Source: Rhodobacteraceae bacterium UBA6141
GTDB taxonomy: Bacteria; Pseudomonadota; Alphaproteobacteria; Rhodobacterales; Rhodobacteraceae
Length of the DNA stretch: 28,413 nucleotides
Direction of reading: 5' to 3'
NCBI GenBank assembly: GCA_002423245.1
Contig: DIVD01000064.1
Coordinates: 1-28,413, forward strand
Shown: piece by piece, positions 1 to 6,288 of the stretch
Layout: the number at the start of each line of letters is the position of its first letter
Numbering within the stretch: the stretch's first letter is position 1
The notes under the pieces: model-generated
Told to the model about the DNA's origin: nothing
The model's input: only the letters and a program-made list of their open reading frames with translations
Databases searched by the model: none
Made by a program: the position numbers and the translations under genes

Positions 1-369
1 ATCCTTCTGGGCGAGCCCGCCGCCGACATCGTGATGCAGGTCCTCGATGAAGCGGAAGCCCTGTGCATTTCGGCCGGAACGCTCGCCGAGGCCATGATCG
101 TCGCCGATCGCCGCTCGGTGGGCGCCGAAATGCAGCAGCTGATCGAAGGGCTGGGAATTGAAGTTGTCACGGTGACACAGTCAGGGGCCGATGCCGTGGC
201 TGCTGCCTATCGGACTTGGGGAAAGGGCATCCATCCGGCCGGGTTGAACTTCGGTGATTGCTTTGCCTATGGACTGGCGGCGGAACGAAACTGCCCCCTT
301 CTTTTCGTCGGGGAAGATTTCGGCAAGACCGATGTGAGGCTTGCCTCACCGCGCCGCGACGAACCCTAA
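1..369 (+). CDS. VapC-type PIN-domain toxin, 5' end outside window
   Basis: The reading frame is open from base 1 and ends at TAA 367-369, so about 122 C-terminal residues are present and roughly ten N-terminal residues lie left of the window. The sequence has the PIN-domain layout of type II VapC ribonucleases: a helical core, then an acidic FGDCFAYGLA segment and a C-terminal VGEDFGKTD segment carrying metal-binding aspartates. VapC enzymes cleave RNA and are held inactive by a VapB antitoxin, whose gene would lie just upstream, outside this window. The first ATG inside the window (31) is internal to the domain and is not the true start. The stop overlaps by 2 bp the stop of the convergent gene on the other strand. 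Confidence 0.85.
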   Translation: MLLGEPAADIVMQVLDEAEALCISAGTLAEAMIVADRRSVGAEMQQLIEGLGIEVVTVTQSGADAVAAAYRTWGKGIHPAGLNFGDCFAYGLAAERNCPLLFVGEDFGKTDVRLASPRRDEP

Positions 370-872
370 TCTGGCATCTGAAGCCCAATCACCGGCAATC
401 GGTCTTCGTCGCTGAGCGCCTGGTTCAATGCAAGAAGCCGGGATCTGGAAACGAGGCGCTGGCCGACCCACGATGCGGGCAACGTCGCGATCACCGGATG
501 CTCGGGCCCGTTGTAGAAAACGGTGCCCTTGCAGCGGTCGAAATCAAGATCGAAGAACAAGAGATGATCTGCCCGGGTTTCCACCGGGCGAAATGCTGGC
601 CCCAAACCGCGGCCGGTGGCTTTGACCTGCACCGTCTTTCCGCAAGGGCTGCGACCGTCAATGCCTGGATGAGACTTGTTGTTCACCAGCTTGATCCCGA
701 AAAGTTCGACCGCCAGCGCCTCTCCGATATCGCCCACAAGGTTCCCGTCCAGCGTGTACTCGAGACTGACCTCGTGGCCGCCGCGGGCGAGAAGTTCTTT
801 GTAGTAGTCGCGGACACGGTTTCGGGCGGCAACCAAGTCGGCAATGGCCGGAGGCAGATCGAAAACGTGCAT
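366..872 (-). CDS. DUF6998-like protein with PD-(D/E)XK-type residues
   Basis: This 168-residue protein resembles the DUF6998 group from memory; that assignment was not checked. Around residues 48-84 it shows a GDIGEA helix with Glu51, a GID with Asp72, and a VQVKA strand with Lys84. This spacing fits the E...D...QxK core of restriction-endonuclease-like folds. The likely start is the ATG at 872; an in-frame ATG at 884 is equally possible, and the longer open frame to 1019 is low-complexity and probably not coding. No membrane segment is seen. It converges on the VapC gene with overlapping stop codons. Neighbours are toxin, restriction and phage fragments, so a defence or mobile-element role is plausible but unproven. 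Confidence 0.6.
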   Translation of the reverse strand: MHVFDLPPAIADLVAARNRVRDYYKELLARGGHEVSLEYTLDGNLVGDIGEALAVELFGIKLVNNKSHPGIDGRSPCGKTVQVKATGRGLGPAFRPVETRADHLLFFDLDFDRCKGTVFYNGPEHPVIATLPASWVGQRLVSRSRLLALNQALSDEDRLPVIGLQMPD

Positions 873-1002
873 TCGCCATCCCATACAAGCAGTTGAACCA
901 TCCCGTGCGAACCTAGCCGCCAAGCGCTGAGTTGTCCAAGCGACAAGACAAAGCCACTCGCAAGGCCCTCTGGCCCAAGAGACCGATCGGAAACCCCAAC
1001 CC

Positions 1003-1173
1003 ATGCCCACCCAATCCACGGCCGAGCGTCTGCTCGCGTCGCTTCATACCCTATTGTCCGGCGCAATGCCGCCGGGCGCCAAGGTGCTGCGCAACGCGAT
1101 CCTGCCCGAGAGGGTGCCTGCCGCCGGGGTGGTGATCCTGCGCGATGGCGGTCCAGGGCCGCCGGAGGTGAGA
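1003..1173 (+). pseudogene. N-terminal remnant of a prophage-type gene
   Basis: The first ~57 codons, opening with MPTQSTAERLLASLHTLL and containing AKVLRNAILPERVPAAG and a VVILRDG strand, look like the start of a ~130-150 residue protein found in Rhodobacteraceae prophages, sometimes annotated as 'acyl-CoA transferase'. In intact copies, as I recall them, the GEPEV-like motif continues into a hydrophobic phage tail-type domain. Here similarity stops after GPPEV near 1173, and the frame runs on as unrelated sequence to a stop at 1279-1281. No good Shine-Dalgarno precedes the ATG. It is read as a 3'-truncated remnant joined to foreign DNA. The family name rests on memory of homologues. Confidence 0.5.
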
Positions 1174-1221
1174 TGCGTGACAGACATCCGAAACCTCATT
1201 GAGTTGTCCGTTGTTCACCCC

Positions 1222-1237
1222 GGCACGTTGACGTGCC
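1222..1237. promoter_or_regulatory. Perfect 7-2-7 palindrome, operator-like
   Basis: GGCACGT and its exact reverse complement ACGTGCC flank a TG spacer. The size and symmetry fit a dimeric repressor site, but there is no intact gene directly beside it; it may be the orphaned control region of a lost gene. Confidence 0.3.
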
Positions 1238-1314
1238 CGGATATGCGAACAATTTCATGTTTTAAGGCCTTGGATAAATGATCACGCCCCGACTTTCTTG
1301 TGACGTGCAGACAA

Positions 1315-1340
1315 GAAAAAAGCCCCGAAAAACGGGGCTT
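1315..1340 (-). terminator. Intrinsic terminator for the minus strand
   Basis: An 8-bp perfect stem (AAGCCCCG with CGGGGCTT, 1320-1327 and 1333-1340) closes a 5-base loop of A on the plus strand. Read on the minus strand it is followed by a run of five U (1315-1319). It lies about 50 bp beyond the stop of the minus-strand ORF 1390-1596 and would end its transcript. Confidence 0.8.
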
Positions 1341-1352
1341 CGCTGGGCAGAT

Positions 1353-1403
1353 TGTGACGTTGTGCGCGGTGGCCTGTGACGTCGGGTGGTTACTCCTGTG
1401 ACG
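1353..1403. repeat. Three TGTGACG repeats at exact 22-bp spacing
   Basis: TGTGACG occurs at 1353, 1375 and 1397, each start 22 bp apart, with a fourth outlying copy at 1299. Two helical turns between copies put them on one face of the DNA, as in iterons or multi-site operators. The last copy lies inside the 3' end of the minus-strand ORF. No known binding protein is assigned. Confidence 0.45.
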
Positions 1404-1596
1404 CAGCCGGATTCGGGGCCTGAATGTCGCCGAGGGCGATCTCACGGCATGCCGGATTGAGGCGGCAGCCAGCGCGATCCTTGGTCTCGATGAAGCTGTC
1501 CTGATCGAGCGGGATCCCAAGCATCACCGCCAGCGGGTCGAGTGCGTCGCGCAACCTGCGCAGTTGTTGGCGCATAGACTGTTCGGATACGCGCAC
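1390..1596 (-). CDS. Small hypothetical protein, possibly 5'-truncated
   Basis: A 68-residue frame from GTG 1596, or ATG 1575 giving a shorter form, opens with a basic amphipathic stretch (MRQQLRRLRDALDPLAVML) and continues through a FIETKDRAGCRLNPAC segment with two cysteines. I do not recognise the family. No clear ribosome-binding site precedes either start. The gene's 5' end meets the point where mcrC similarity begins (~1593), so its beginning may have been lost in the same rearrangement. Its stop (TAA, 1390-1392) is followed by phased TGTGACG repeats and a good intrinsic terminator, which supports this strand having been transcribed. Confidence 0.4.
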   Translation of the reverse strand: MRVSEQSMRQQLRRLRDALDPLAVMLGIPLDQDSFIETKDRAGCRLNPACREIALGDIQAPNPAASQE

Positions 1597-2717
1597 GTGG
1601 CGTCGTCGGCGTCATTGCCACCGCCGGCTGCCAACTGGAGATTCTCCCAAAGATCGAGGGGGGCGGCGAGAGCGGGGTGTCGGATGCGGTGCTCAGGCAG
1701 CGCCTCATCCACATGCTTGCGGTGACCTACGATCTGCCAATCGAAGCCGGCGCGATGACGCAGCTCGGCTGGCAGCGCGAGACCGTGCTCGAACTTCTGA
1801 TCCGTCTGTTCTGTGCGAAGCTCACAGACGCGGTCCGCCAAGGGATGCCGCGCCACTACCTCGAACACGAAGACGACTTGCCTGCGCTTCGGGGACGCCT
1901 GGACGTGACACGGCAGTTCTCCACGCTCGCGGTCTCGCCACAAAAGGTCGCATGCCGTTTCGATGCCCTTTCGCCTGACATCGCTCCGAATCAGGTCATG
2001 CGGGCGGCGGTCAGCAAGCTGTCGCGCCTCTCTGGCGCACCAAAAAACCAGCGCGCGCTGCGCGAGCTGAGCTTCGTGTACGCCGACGTAGCCGACGTTC
2101 CTCCGAACGCCCTCCGCTGGGACCGCATCGTCCTGGACCGCACCAATCGTCGTTGGCGGGATCTCCTGTCTCTCGCGCGCCTCTTTCTGTCGGACCGGCA
2201 CCAGCAGACGAGCGCGGGGACCATCGACGGTCACGCGCTGCTCTTCGAGATGAACGTCTTGTTCGAAGCATACATCGAACGGATCCTGTCGCGTGCTCTG
2301 GCCGGCACGGGCTTCCGTGTGTCGTCGCAAGGCGGCCATCGGGACTGTCTCTACGAAGGCGACACCGGGCGCTTCCGCACAAGGCCGGACCTCATCGTCC
2401 GGCAGGGCGAGAAGATAGCGCTGATCATCGACACCAAGTGGAAGCGCATGACGCCACGGATCGACGATCCAAAGCAGGGGGTCAGCCAGGCGGACGTCTA
2501 CCAGCTGATGGCATATGGCAGGCTCTACGACTGCCCGAACGTCGTGCTGCTGTACCCCCATCATGGCGACCTGCCGCCAGATCCGATCCGCCGGCGGTAC
2601 TCCATCGCGACAAGGGGGGCGGACGAAACGCTGATCGTGGCCACTCAAGACCTCGCCGGCCAACAGCGAGACCATAGGGATGCACTTCGTCAGCTGGTCA
2701 TGGACTGCTTTCCTTGA
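1593..2717 (+). pseudogene. mcrC: 5'-truncated McrC, restriction component
   Basis: McrC-like sequence starts abruptly near 1593 (RGVVGVIATAG, then LEILPKI, typical of the end of the N-terminal part) and runs to TGA 2715-2717. The C-terminal PD-(D/E)XK nuclease core is intact: counting from the GTG at 1677, RPD with Asp238, then Asp252 and Lys254 in IIDTKWK. Intact McrC proteins are about 400-450 residues; here the first ~60 are missing. McrC pairs with the GTPase McrB to cut DNA with modified cytosine, but no mcrB lies upstream, where an unrelated minus-strand ORF abuts. A 346-residue protein could start at GTG 1677, but without McrB and the N-terminus it is unlikely to restrict DNA. Confidence 0.8.
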
Positions 2718-2729
2718 AGGATTGAAGCC

Positions 2730-3037
2730 GTGAGTTTCCACGGCCGCTTCGGCGGCACCAGGATCAAACGCGCGCTGGGCGTGCAGGCGGCGCTGGAATG
2801 GGCGTTCCGGATCGAACAGGCGCAGTTGGACCTGCCCCTGCCTCGGACGTCACCGAGGAAGGCTTCGGCTTCGGCCTGGAATACGTCCTGCTCCAGCGCG
2901 CCGTGCTGGGCTGCAAGATCGACGGCGGCCAGCACAAGATCGGCGGCTACACGCACGAGGATGCCGAGGTCATCGCCTCCACCGTCGCCGGGATCCCCGA
3001 CAGTTTGCGCTTCAGTCACCGCTTGCTGAGGGTGTGA
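2730..3037 (+). pseudogene. Frameshifted phage-like hypothetical gene
   Basis: Two frames make one protein. From GTG 2730, behind an AAGGA site, comes MSFHGRFGGTRIKRALGVQ, then ALEWAFRIEQAQLDLP. From about 2840 the frame one base earlier gives DVTEEGFGFGLEYVLLQRAV, then LGCKIDGGQHKIGGYTHED. The halves join near 2835 by what looks like loss of one base. The whole resembles ~90-residue proteins of unknown function from phages or integrative elements; I cannot name the family. The last residues (SHRLLRV) probably belong to the junction with the helicase fragment that begins near 3042. Confidence 0.5.
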
Positions 3038-3041
3038 TCCT

Positions 3042-3485
3042 GCCGATGAGGTCGGTCTCGGCAAAACCATCGAGGCAGGTATTGTCCTTTGTCAGAAATG
3101 GGCTGAGCGAAAACGGAAACTAATCATCATTTGCCCAGCTGCCATTCGACAGCAATGGGCTGCGGAACTGACCACTAAGTTCAACCTCCCCGCGGTCGTC
3201 ATTGACGCTCGCACCTATCGACAAATGAAGGCGGACGGGATTCCCTTTCCCTTGTCACAGAAGCGGATTGTGGTGCTGTCCTACCATTATGCTGCGAAGC
3301 TCCAGGACGAGCTGCGGCAAGTCGATTGGGATCTGGTTGTCATAGACGAAGCCCACAAGCTGCGGAACGCCTACCGCCCAAGCAATCGCATCGGACAAGC
3401 ACTCCAACGTGCAGTAGAAGGTCGCAAAAAGCTCCTAATGACGGCTACCCCCCTCCAAAACAGCTTGATGGAGATCTTCGGGCTC
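3042..3485 (+). pseudogene. Internal fragment of a SNF2-family helicase
   Basis: The frame beginning ADEVGLGKTIEAG contains the Walker A motif of SNF2/RapA-type ATPases. It continues through an IIICPAAIRQQW segment (motif Ia), VVIDEAHKLRN (motif II, DEAH box) and LLMTATPLQNSL (motif III). Everything before motif I and after motif III is absent; a full protein would be 900 residues or more. An in-frame stop lies just upstream at 3027-3029, and after ~3485 the frame runs through unrelated sequence to 3530. The base composition is less GC-rich than the core genome, so the donor was probably different. SNF2 helicases of this type occur in phage-defence and restriction systems, but this piece cannot act. 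Confidence 0.85.
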
Positions 3486-3549
3486 GGCGCGCCGCCCGCC
3501 GCAATGCCTCTGCCCAAAGCTCATCCCTGATCTTGAGTGCCTTGCCCAT
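3445..3549 (-). pseudogene. Start of an unidentified gene, truncated at the helicase fragment
   Basis: On the minus strand a GGAG site stands six bases before ATG 3549, which opens MGKALKIRDELWAEALRRAA. This helical, charged N-terminus runs into the helicase junction near 3485, and the frame stops at 3445-3447 after 34 codons. It looks like the first ~22 codons of a lost gene. The family is not recognised and the call rests on the ribosome-binding site and composition only. Confidence 0.25.
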
Positions 3550-3633
3550 GCCGTCTCCGCATCTGGTGGACACAGGGAATCATACCACGCCGCACGCGCA
3601 AAGCGTCTTCTCGAGTCAGGTCAGGCGCTCGTC

Positions 3634-3887
3634 GGTATCACAGGCGCCATCAGCGGTCACCGTGCCGATATCTTCGCCCTCGGGGATCTGACCGAGCAGT
3701 TCCGGCAAGACCGGACTGTCGCCGTCTGTGCCGGGAATGAATTCCACGGCGGTTGCGAAGCGAGGCCGTTTAGCTGGGACCAGTTCGTCGTGCGATAGCG
3801 GGCGGGTGATGGCTTGCTCATGCGGGCCGCCTAACAGCCTGAAATCACTAGGTGAATCCTTGAATGTCAGAGTTCTGCAACAACGCC
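3634..3887 (-). mobile_element. Internally deleted IS5-family insertion sequence
   Basis: The element's left end, reading GGCGTTGTTGCAG on the minus strand, is at 3887 and abuts the OsmC-like coding sequence. A transposase start follows at ATG 3821: MSKPSPARYRTTNWSQ matches the usual N-terminus of IS5-group transposases. About 18 codons later the sequence jumps, in another frame, to the catalytic-core segment AVEFIPGTDGDSPVLPELL then TADGACDT (3750-3634). Roughly 150-170 codons in between are gone, as are the C-terminus and the right inverted repeat. The element is therefore dead. It explains the loss of the 3' half of the OsmC-like gene. IS5 membership is from recall of the motifs. Confidence 0.75.
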
Positions 3888-4141
3888 GGGCCTGGCGCTT
3901 CGCCTCGAGCGACACTTCAGCCCCGTCGATCCGGAACTTCAGCATCGGCGTCACCCGCTCGATGCCCTTGAGCATGCAGGCGGCCAGCGCAGACAGCAGA
4001 AGCTCGACCGGGTTCATCGCGTCCTGCCGACCGGCAAGATCGGTGTCGAGCACCGCCCCCGCCTGCTTGGCCTTGGCGAGGCTGCCGTGGCTGTCGATCC
4101 GGCGCGCCTTGACGCGGCATCTTGACGCGGTATTCGGTCAC
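3888..4141 (-). pseudogene. OsmC-family protein, frameshifted and cut by an IS
   Basis: OsmC-family proteins reduce hydroperoxides with paired cysteines. The GTG start at 4141 overlaps the TGA of the thioredoxin gene, so it is the fourth gene of the arsR operon. MTEYRVK is followed by a frameshift. Removing one unit of the 13-bp-offset repeat at 4108-4130 restores KARRIDSHGSLAKAKQAGAV, then LDTDLAGRQDAMNPVELLLS and ALAACMLKGIERVTPMLKF. Similarity ends at SLEAKRQA (~3888), exactly where the IS5 end begins, so the C-terminal half with the second cysteine is lost. One conserved cysteine remains, in LAACMLKG. Two independent lesions make inactivity very likely. Confidence 0.8.
4108..4130. repeat. 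10-bp direct repeat at 13-bp offset inside the OsmC-like gene
   Basis: CTTGACGCGG occurs at 4108-4117 and 4121-4130 on the plus strand. The 13-bp offset shifts the reading frame of the minus-strand gene; deleting one unit gives a continuous OsmC-like frame. Confidence 0.8.
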
Positions 4142-4365
4142 AGGAGCCTTCCGATCTCCTCGGCGGTCAGCACCTTGCCCGCCGAGACCAGCTTTTCATC
4201 GATCACGAGGCCGGGTGTCGACATGACGCCGTAGCCGGCGATCTGGGCGATGTCGGTGACCTTGACGATCTCGGCCTCCTTGCCGGCCGCCGCGGCGGCG
4301 GCCTTCGCGTTCTCGCCGAGGGCCACGCATTTGCGGCAGCCCGAACCGAGGATCTTGATGATCAT
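4138..4365 (-). CDS. Small thioredoxin-like protein, CxxC
   Basis: This 75-residue protein belongs to the small archaeal/bacterial thioredoxin-like group (TM0996/MTH895 type). It starts MIIKILGSGCRKC, with the redox pair Cys10 and Cys13, and later has a STPG segment with the cis-proline typical of the fold. No signal peptide is present, so it acts in the cytoplasm. The ATG at 4365 is preceded by a good AAAGGA site and stands 13 bp after the permease stop, so it is cotranscribed. It probably reduces a disulfide or sulfur/arsenic adduct handled by the neighbouring permease; the partner is inferred from context. An upstream in-frame extension to 4416 lies in the permease gene and is rejected. 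Confidence 0.88.
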   Translation of the reverse strand: MIIKILGSGCRKCVALGENAKAAAAAAGKEAEIVKVTDIAQIAGYGVMSTPGLVIDEKLVSAGKVLTAEEIGRLL

Positions 4366-4378
4366 GTTGATGTTCCTT

Positions 4379-5374
4379 TCAGATGAACCAGGGGGTGATG
4401 GCGTTGAACAGCACACCGATGCCGAGGATGCCGCCCGTCACGACCGCAAGGAACAGCATCAGAAGGCGGATGCTGACCACGCGCTTGAGCATGATGATCG
4501 AGGGCAAGGACAGCGCCGTGACGGCCATCATGAAAGCCAGCACGGTGCCGAGTCCCACGCCCTTGCCGACCAGCGCCTCGGCGATGGGCAGCGTACCGAA
4601 GATGTCGGCATACATGGGGATGCCGATCAGCGTCGCCAGCGGCACCGACCACCAGTTGTCCTGCCCCAGCAGCGCCGTGATGATTTCGGCCGGCACCCAG
4701 TTGTGGATCGCGGCCCCGATGCCCACCCCGATCAGGACATAGGGCCAGACCCGGTGGATGATCTCGACCACCTGGGCGCGGGCAAAGGCCAACCGTTCGC
4801 CCCGCGTCAGGGCGTGATCGTTGTCCTGCACGGGGACGGTGCGCACGAAGGCGGCCACCTGATCCTCCATCCCGGCCCGTCCGATCAGCGTGCCGCCGAC
4901 GATGGCCACGACCAGCCCCACCGCGACATAGGCCAGCGCTATCGACCAGTTGAAGATCGATGCCAGCAGGATGACCGAGGCCAGATCGACCAGCGGCGAC
5001 GAGATGAGGAAGGAGAAGGTGATGGCGAGCGGCAGTCCGGCCGCCGTGAACCCGATGAAGATCGGGATCGAGGAGCAGGAACAGAAGGGCGTGATCGTCC
5101 CGAGAAGGGCTGCGAGCGTGTTGGCCCAGAGCCCGGAGCGTCCACCCAGAATGCGGCGGGTGCGCTCTGGCGGGAAGAAGCTCTGGATCCAGGAGATGGC
5201 GAAGATCAGAACCGACAGCAGGATGAAGATCTTGATGACGTCATAGACGAAGAACTGCACCGAGCCGACGCGCGAGGTCGGATCGAGGCCCACAGCCGCG
5301 ACCCCGGCGGTCACCAGGTCGGACAGCCATTGCATCCGGAGCACCTGGTCGTTGAGCCAACCGAAGATGTTCAT
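4379..5374 (-). CDS. ArsP/YraQ-type permease (PF03773)
   Basis: This 331-residue integral membrane protein has about eight hydrophobic segments. It carries the family signature TPFCSCSSIPIFIGF (Cys98 and Cys100 in a membrane segment), repeated more weakly as the YADIFGTLPI half. Members include ArsP, which exports trivalent organoarsenicals using paired cysteines, and permeases found with thioredoxins in sulfur or metalloid clusters. The ATG at 5374 overlaps the TGA of arsR, so translation is coupled. Together with ArsR and the CxxC protein it suggests thiol-reactive substrate efflux under metalloid or redox control. The substrate is not shown by the sequence. Confidence 0.88.
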   Translation of the reverse strand: MNIFGWLNDQVLRMQWLSDLVTAGVAAVGLDPTSRVGSVQFFVYDVIKIFILLSVLIFAISWIQSFFPPERTRRILGGRSGLWANTLAALLGTITPFCSCSSIPIFIGFTAAGLPLAITFSFLISSPLVDLASVILLASIFNWSIALAYVAVGLVVAIVGGTLIGRAGMEDQVAAFVRTVPVQDNDHALTRGERLAFARAQVVEIIHRVWPYVLIGVGIGAAIHNWVPAEIITALLGQDNWWSVPLATLIGIPMYADIFGTLPIAEALVGKGVGLGTVLAFMMAVTALSLPSIIMLKRVVSIRLLMLFLAVVTGGILGIGVLFNAITPWFI

Positions 5375-5646
5375 GCCTCGACCTCTTCCATCAGCGCCGC
5401 GTCGATCAGGATGCGGACATTGCCGGGCATGTCCGGGTTGAGGCGATAGTGGACCCATTGCGCGTCGCGCCGGTCCACCACCAGCCCGGCCTGCTTCAGC
5501 ACCTGCATGTGACGGGACATCCGGCTTTGCGTTGCGCCGAGTGCGCGCATCAGGCCGCAGACGCAGAGTTCGGAGCCGTCACGGAGCATCCGGATGGCCG
5601 CAAGACGCGTGGGTTCGGCAAGGGCAGACAGGACAGCGAGAATCAT
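5371..5646 (-). CDS. ArsR/SmtB-family metalloregulatory repressor
   Basis: This 91-residue winged-helix regulator has the usual N-terminal LAEPTRLAAIRML helix, the metal-site motif ELCVCGLM with Cys28 and Cys30 in helix alpha-3, and the recognition helix ATQSRMSRHMQVLKQAGLV. In ArsR proteins the CxC pair senses As(III), Sb(III) or a similar thiophile, and binding releases the repressor from DNA. ATG 5646 is preceded by a G-rich stretch. A perfect 9-2-9 palindrome 13 bp upstream is a natural autoregulatory operator. It is the first gene of the arsR - permease - thioredoxin - OsmC operon. Confidence 0.93.
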   Translation of the reverse strand: MILAVLSALAEPTRLAAIRMLRDGSELCVCGLMRALGATQSRMSRHMQVLKQAGLVVDRRDAQWVHYRLNPDMPGNVRILIDAALMEEVEA

Positions 5647-5870
5647 GGGGCCCCCAACTCATGCGCATGTGCGCATGAACCGAAGTGGCCGCCGTTGATC
5701 TGGATCAGGAGCGTTCGCGTTTCTTGACCATCGCGTCGCAGGTTTAAGTCGAACACCCGCGCCGGCTTCTCGTCCCACGGCAGGGACGCGACGAAGCACA
5801 GGTCGTAGATGCTGAGCGTGCTGGGCTCGCGAAGCTGGCGGAAACTTGATGGCGGCGCAATCTCCTGGTG
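5643..5870 (-). CDS. Unrecognised ORF fragment upstream of arsR
   Basis: The last ~75 codons of a minus-strand frame look protein-like: REPSTLSIYDLCFVASLPW, then DEKPARVFDLNLRRDGQET and RTLLIQINGGHF. The stop (TGA 5643-5645) overlaps the arsR ATG. No homologue is recognised and no start is evident; the frame merges into the decayed integrase region near 5870-5935. The last ~12 codons run through the arsR operator palindrome, which argues that the very end is not a conserved coding sequence. It may be a fragment of another element gene. Confidence 0.25.
   Translation of the reverse strand, partial: HQEIAPPSSFRQLREPSTLSIYDLCFVASLPWDEKPARVFDLNLRRDGQETRTLLIQINGGHFGSCAHAHELGAP
5659..5678. promoter_or_regulatory. 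9-2-9 palindrome, probable ArsR operator
   Basis: TCATGCGCA and its exact reverse complement TGCGCATGA flank a TG spacer, ending 13 bp before the arsR start. A perfect dyad of this size just before an arsR gene fits autorepression by the encoded dimer. No convincing -35/-10 pair was identified around it. Confidence 0.7.
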
Positions 5871-5934
5871 AATCAAAAACACCAATCGGCGGCTGGCACC
5901 GCCACAGGAGAGTGAGGGCCGCAAGCCGCCACCG

Positions 5935-6276
5935 GGGTTCGGCAATGGCCCGGGCGCGCTCGAACGCCTCGATCTCGAAGCGTGCGAGGGTCTCCAGCAT
6001 CCGTGTCCGTGTTTCCAACGCAATCGTCATCGCCGTCCCCGCACCTGCGGCGAAGATCCGGTCGCTCATCTCGGTGAGGCGGCGGACCAGGTACTTCGCG
6101 TCGGCGGGGAGGTGGGTACGCAGCGACAGGCACAGAAACGGTTTTGTCTTCGGACCGCCGGTCTCTGCTGCGGATGCGCCGGAAACGGGCCCGGAGATCC
6201 GGGGAAGACGCCTGCGCCAGTAGTAGCCGGAGCGGCGGATCTCGAGATGGGACGGCAGGCTGCGATTCCGGGGCAC
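5935..6276 (-). pseudogene. N-terminal fragment of a site-specific integrase
   Basis: GTG 6276 follows an AGGAGG site by seven bases and opens PRNRSLPSHLEIRRSGYYW, then RRRLP. Further on are FLCLSLRTHLPADAKYLVRR and LTEMSDRIFA. This is the N-terminal (SAM-like) region of tyrosine integrases common in Rhodobacteraceae, where a 'W.RR.P' entry is followed by 'cfSLRTh...AK.L.RR.t..sd'. Similarity fades near 5935, and no catalytic R-HxxR-Y domain follows. The gene starts about 120 bp from the 3' end of tRNA-Asn and reads away from it, the standard position for an integrase of an element inserted into a tRNA gene. It is a remnant that cannot recombine DNA. Confidence 0.7.
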
Positions 6277-6288
6277 GGATTGCCCTCC

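Larger units (their letters stand above)
1174..1389. other. Non-coding stretch with palindrome, terminator and phased repeats
   Basis: No convincing gene is seen between the phage-type remnant and the minus-strand ORF ending at 1390. The stretch holds a perfect 7-2-7 palindrome (GGCACGT, TG, ACGTGCC) at 1222-1237, an intrinsic terminator for the minus strand at 1315-1340, and most of a set of TGTGACG repeats. The segment around 1240-1320 is AT-richer than its surroundings. Confidence 0.5.

Noticed and set aside
258..896. 212-residue plus-strand frame opposite the DUF6998-like gene
   Set aside because: Overlaps VapC and the minus-strand gene out of frame; no recognisable domain or ribosome-binding site.
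4250..5449. 399-residue plus-strand frame opposite the permease
   Set aside because: Composition is extremely Asp/His/Gln-rich and mirrors the hydrophobic permease on the minus strand.
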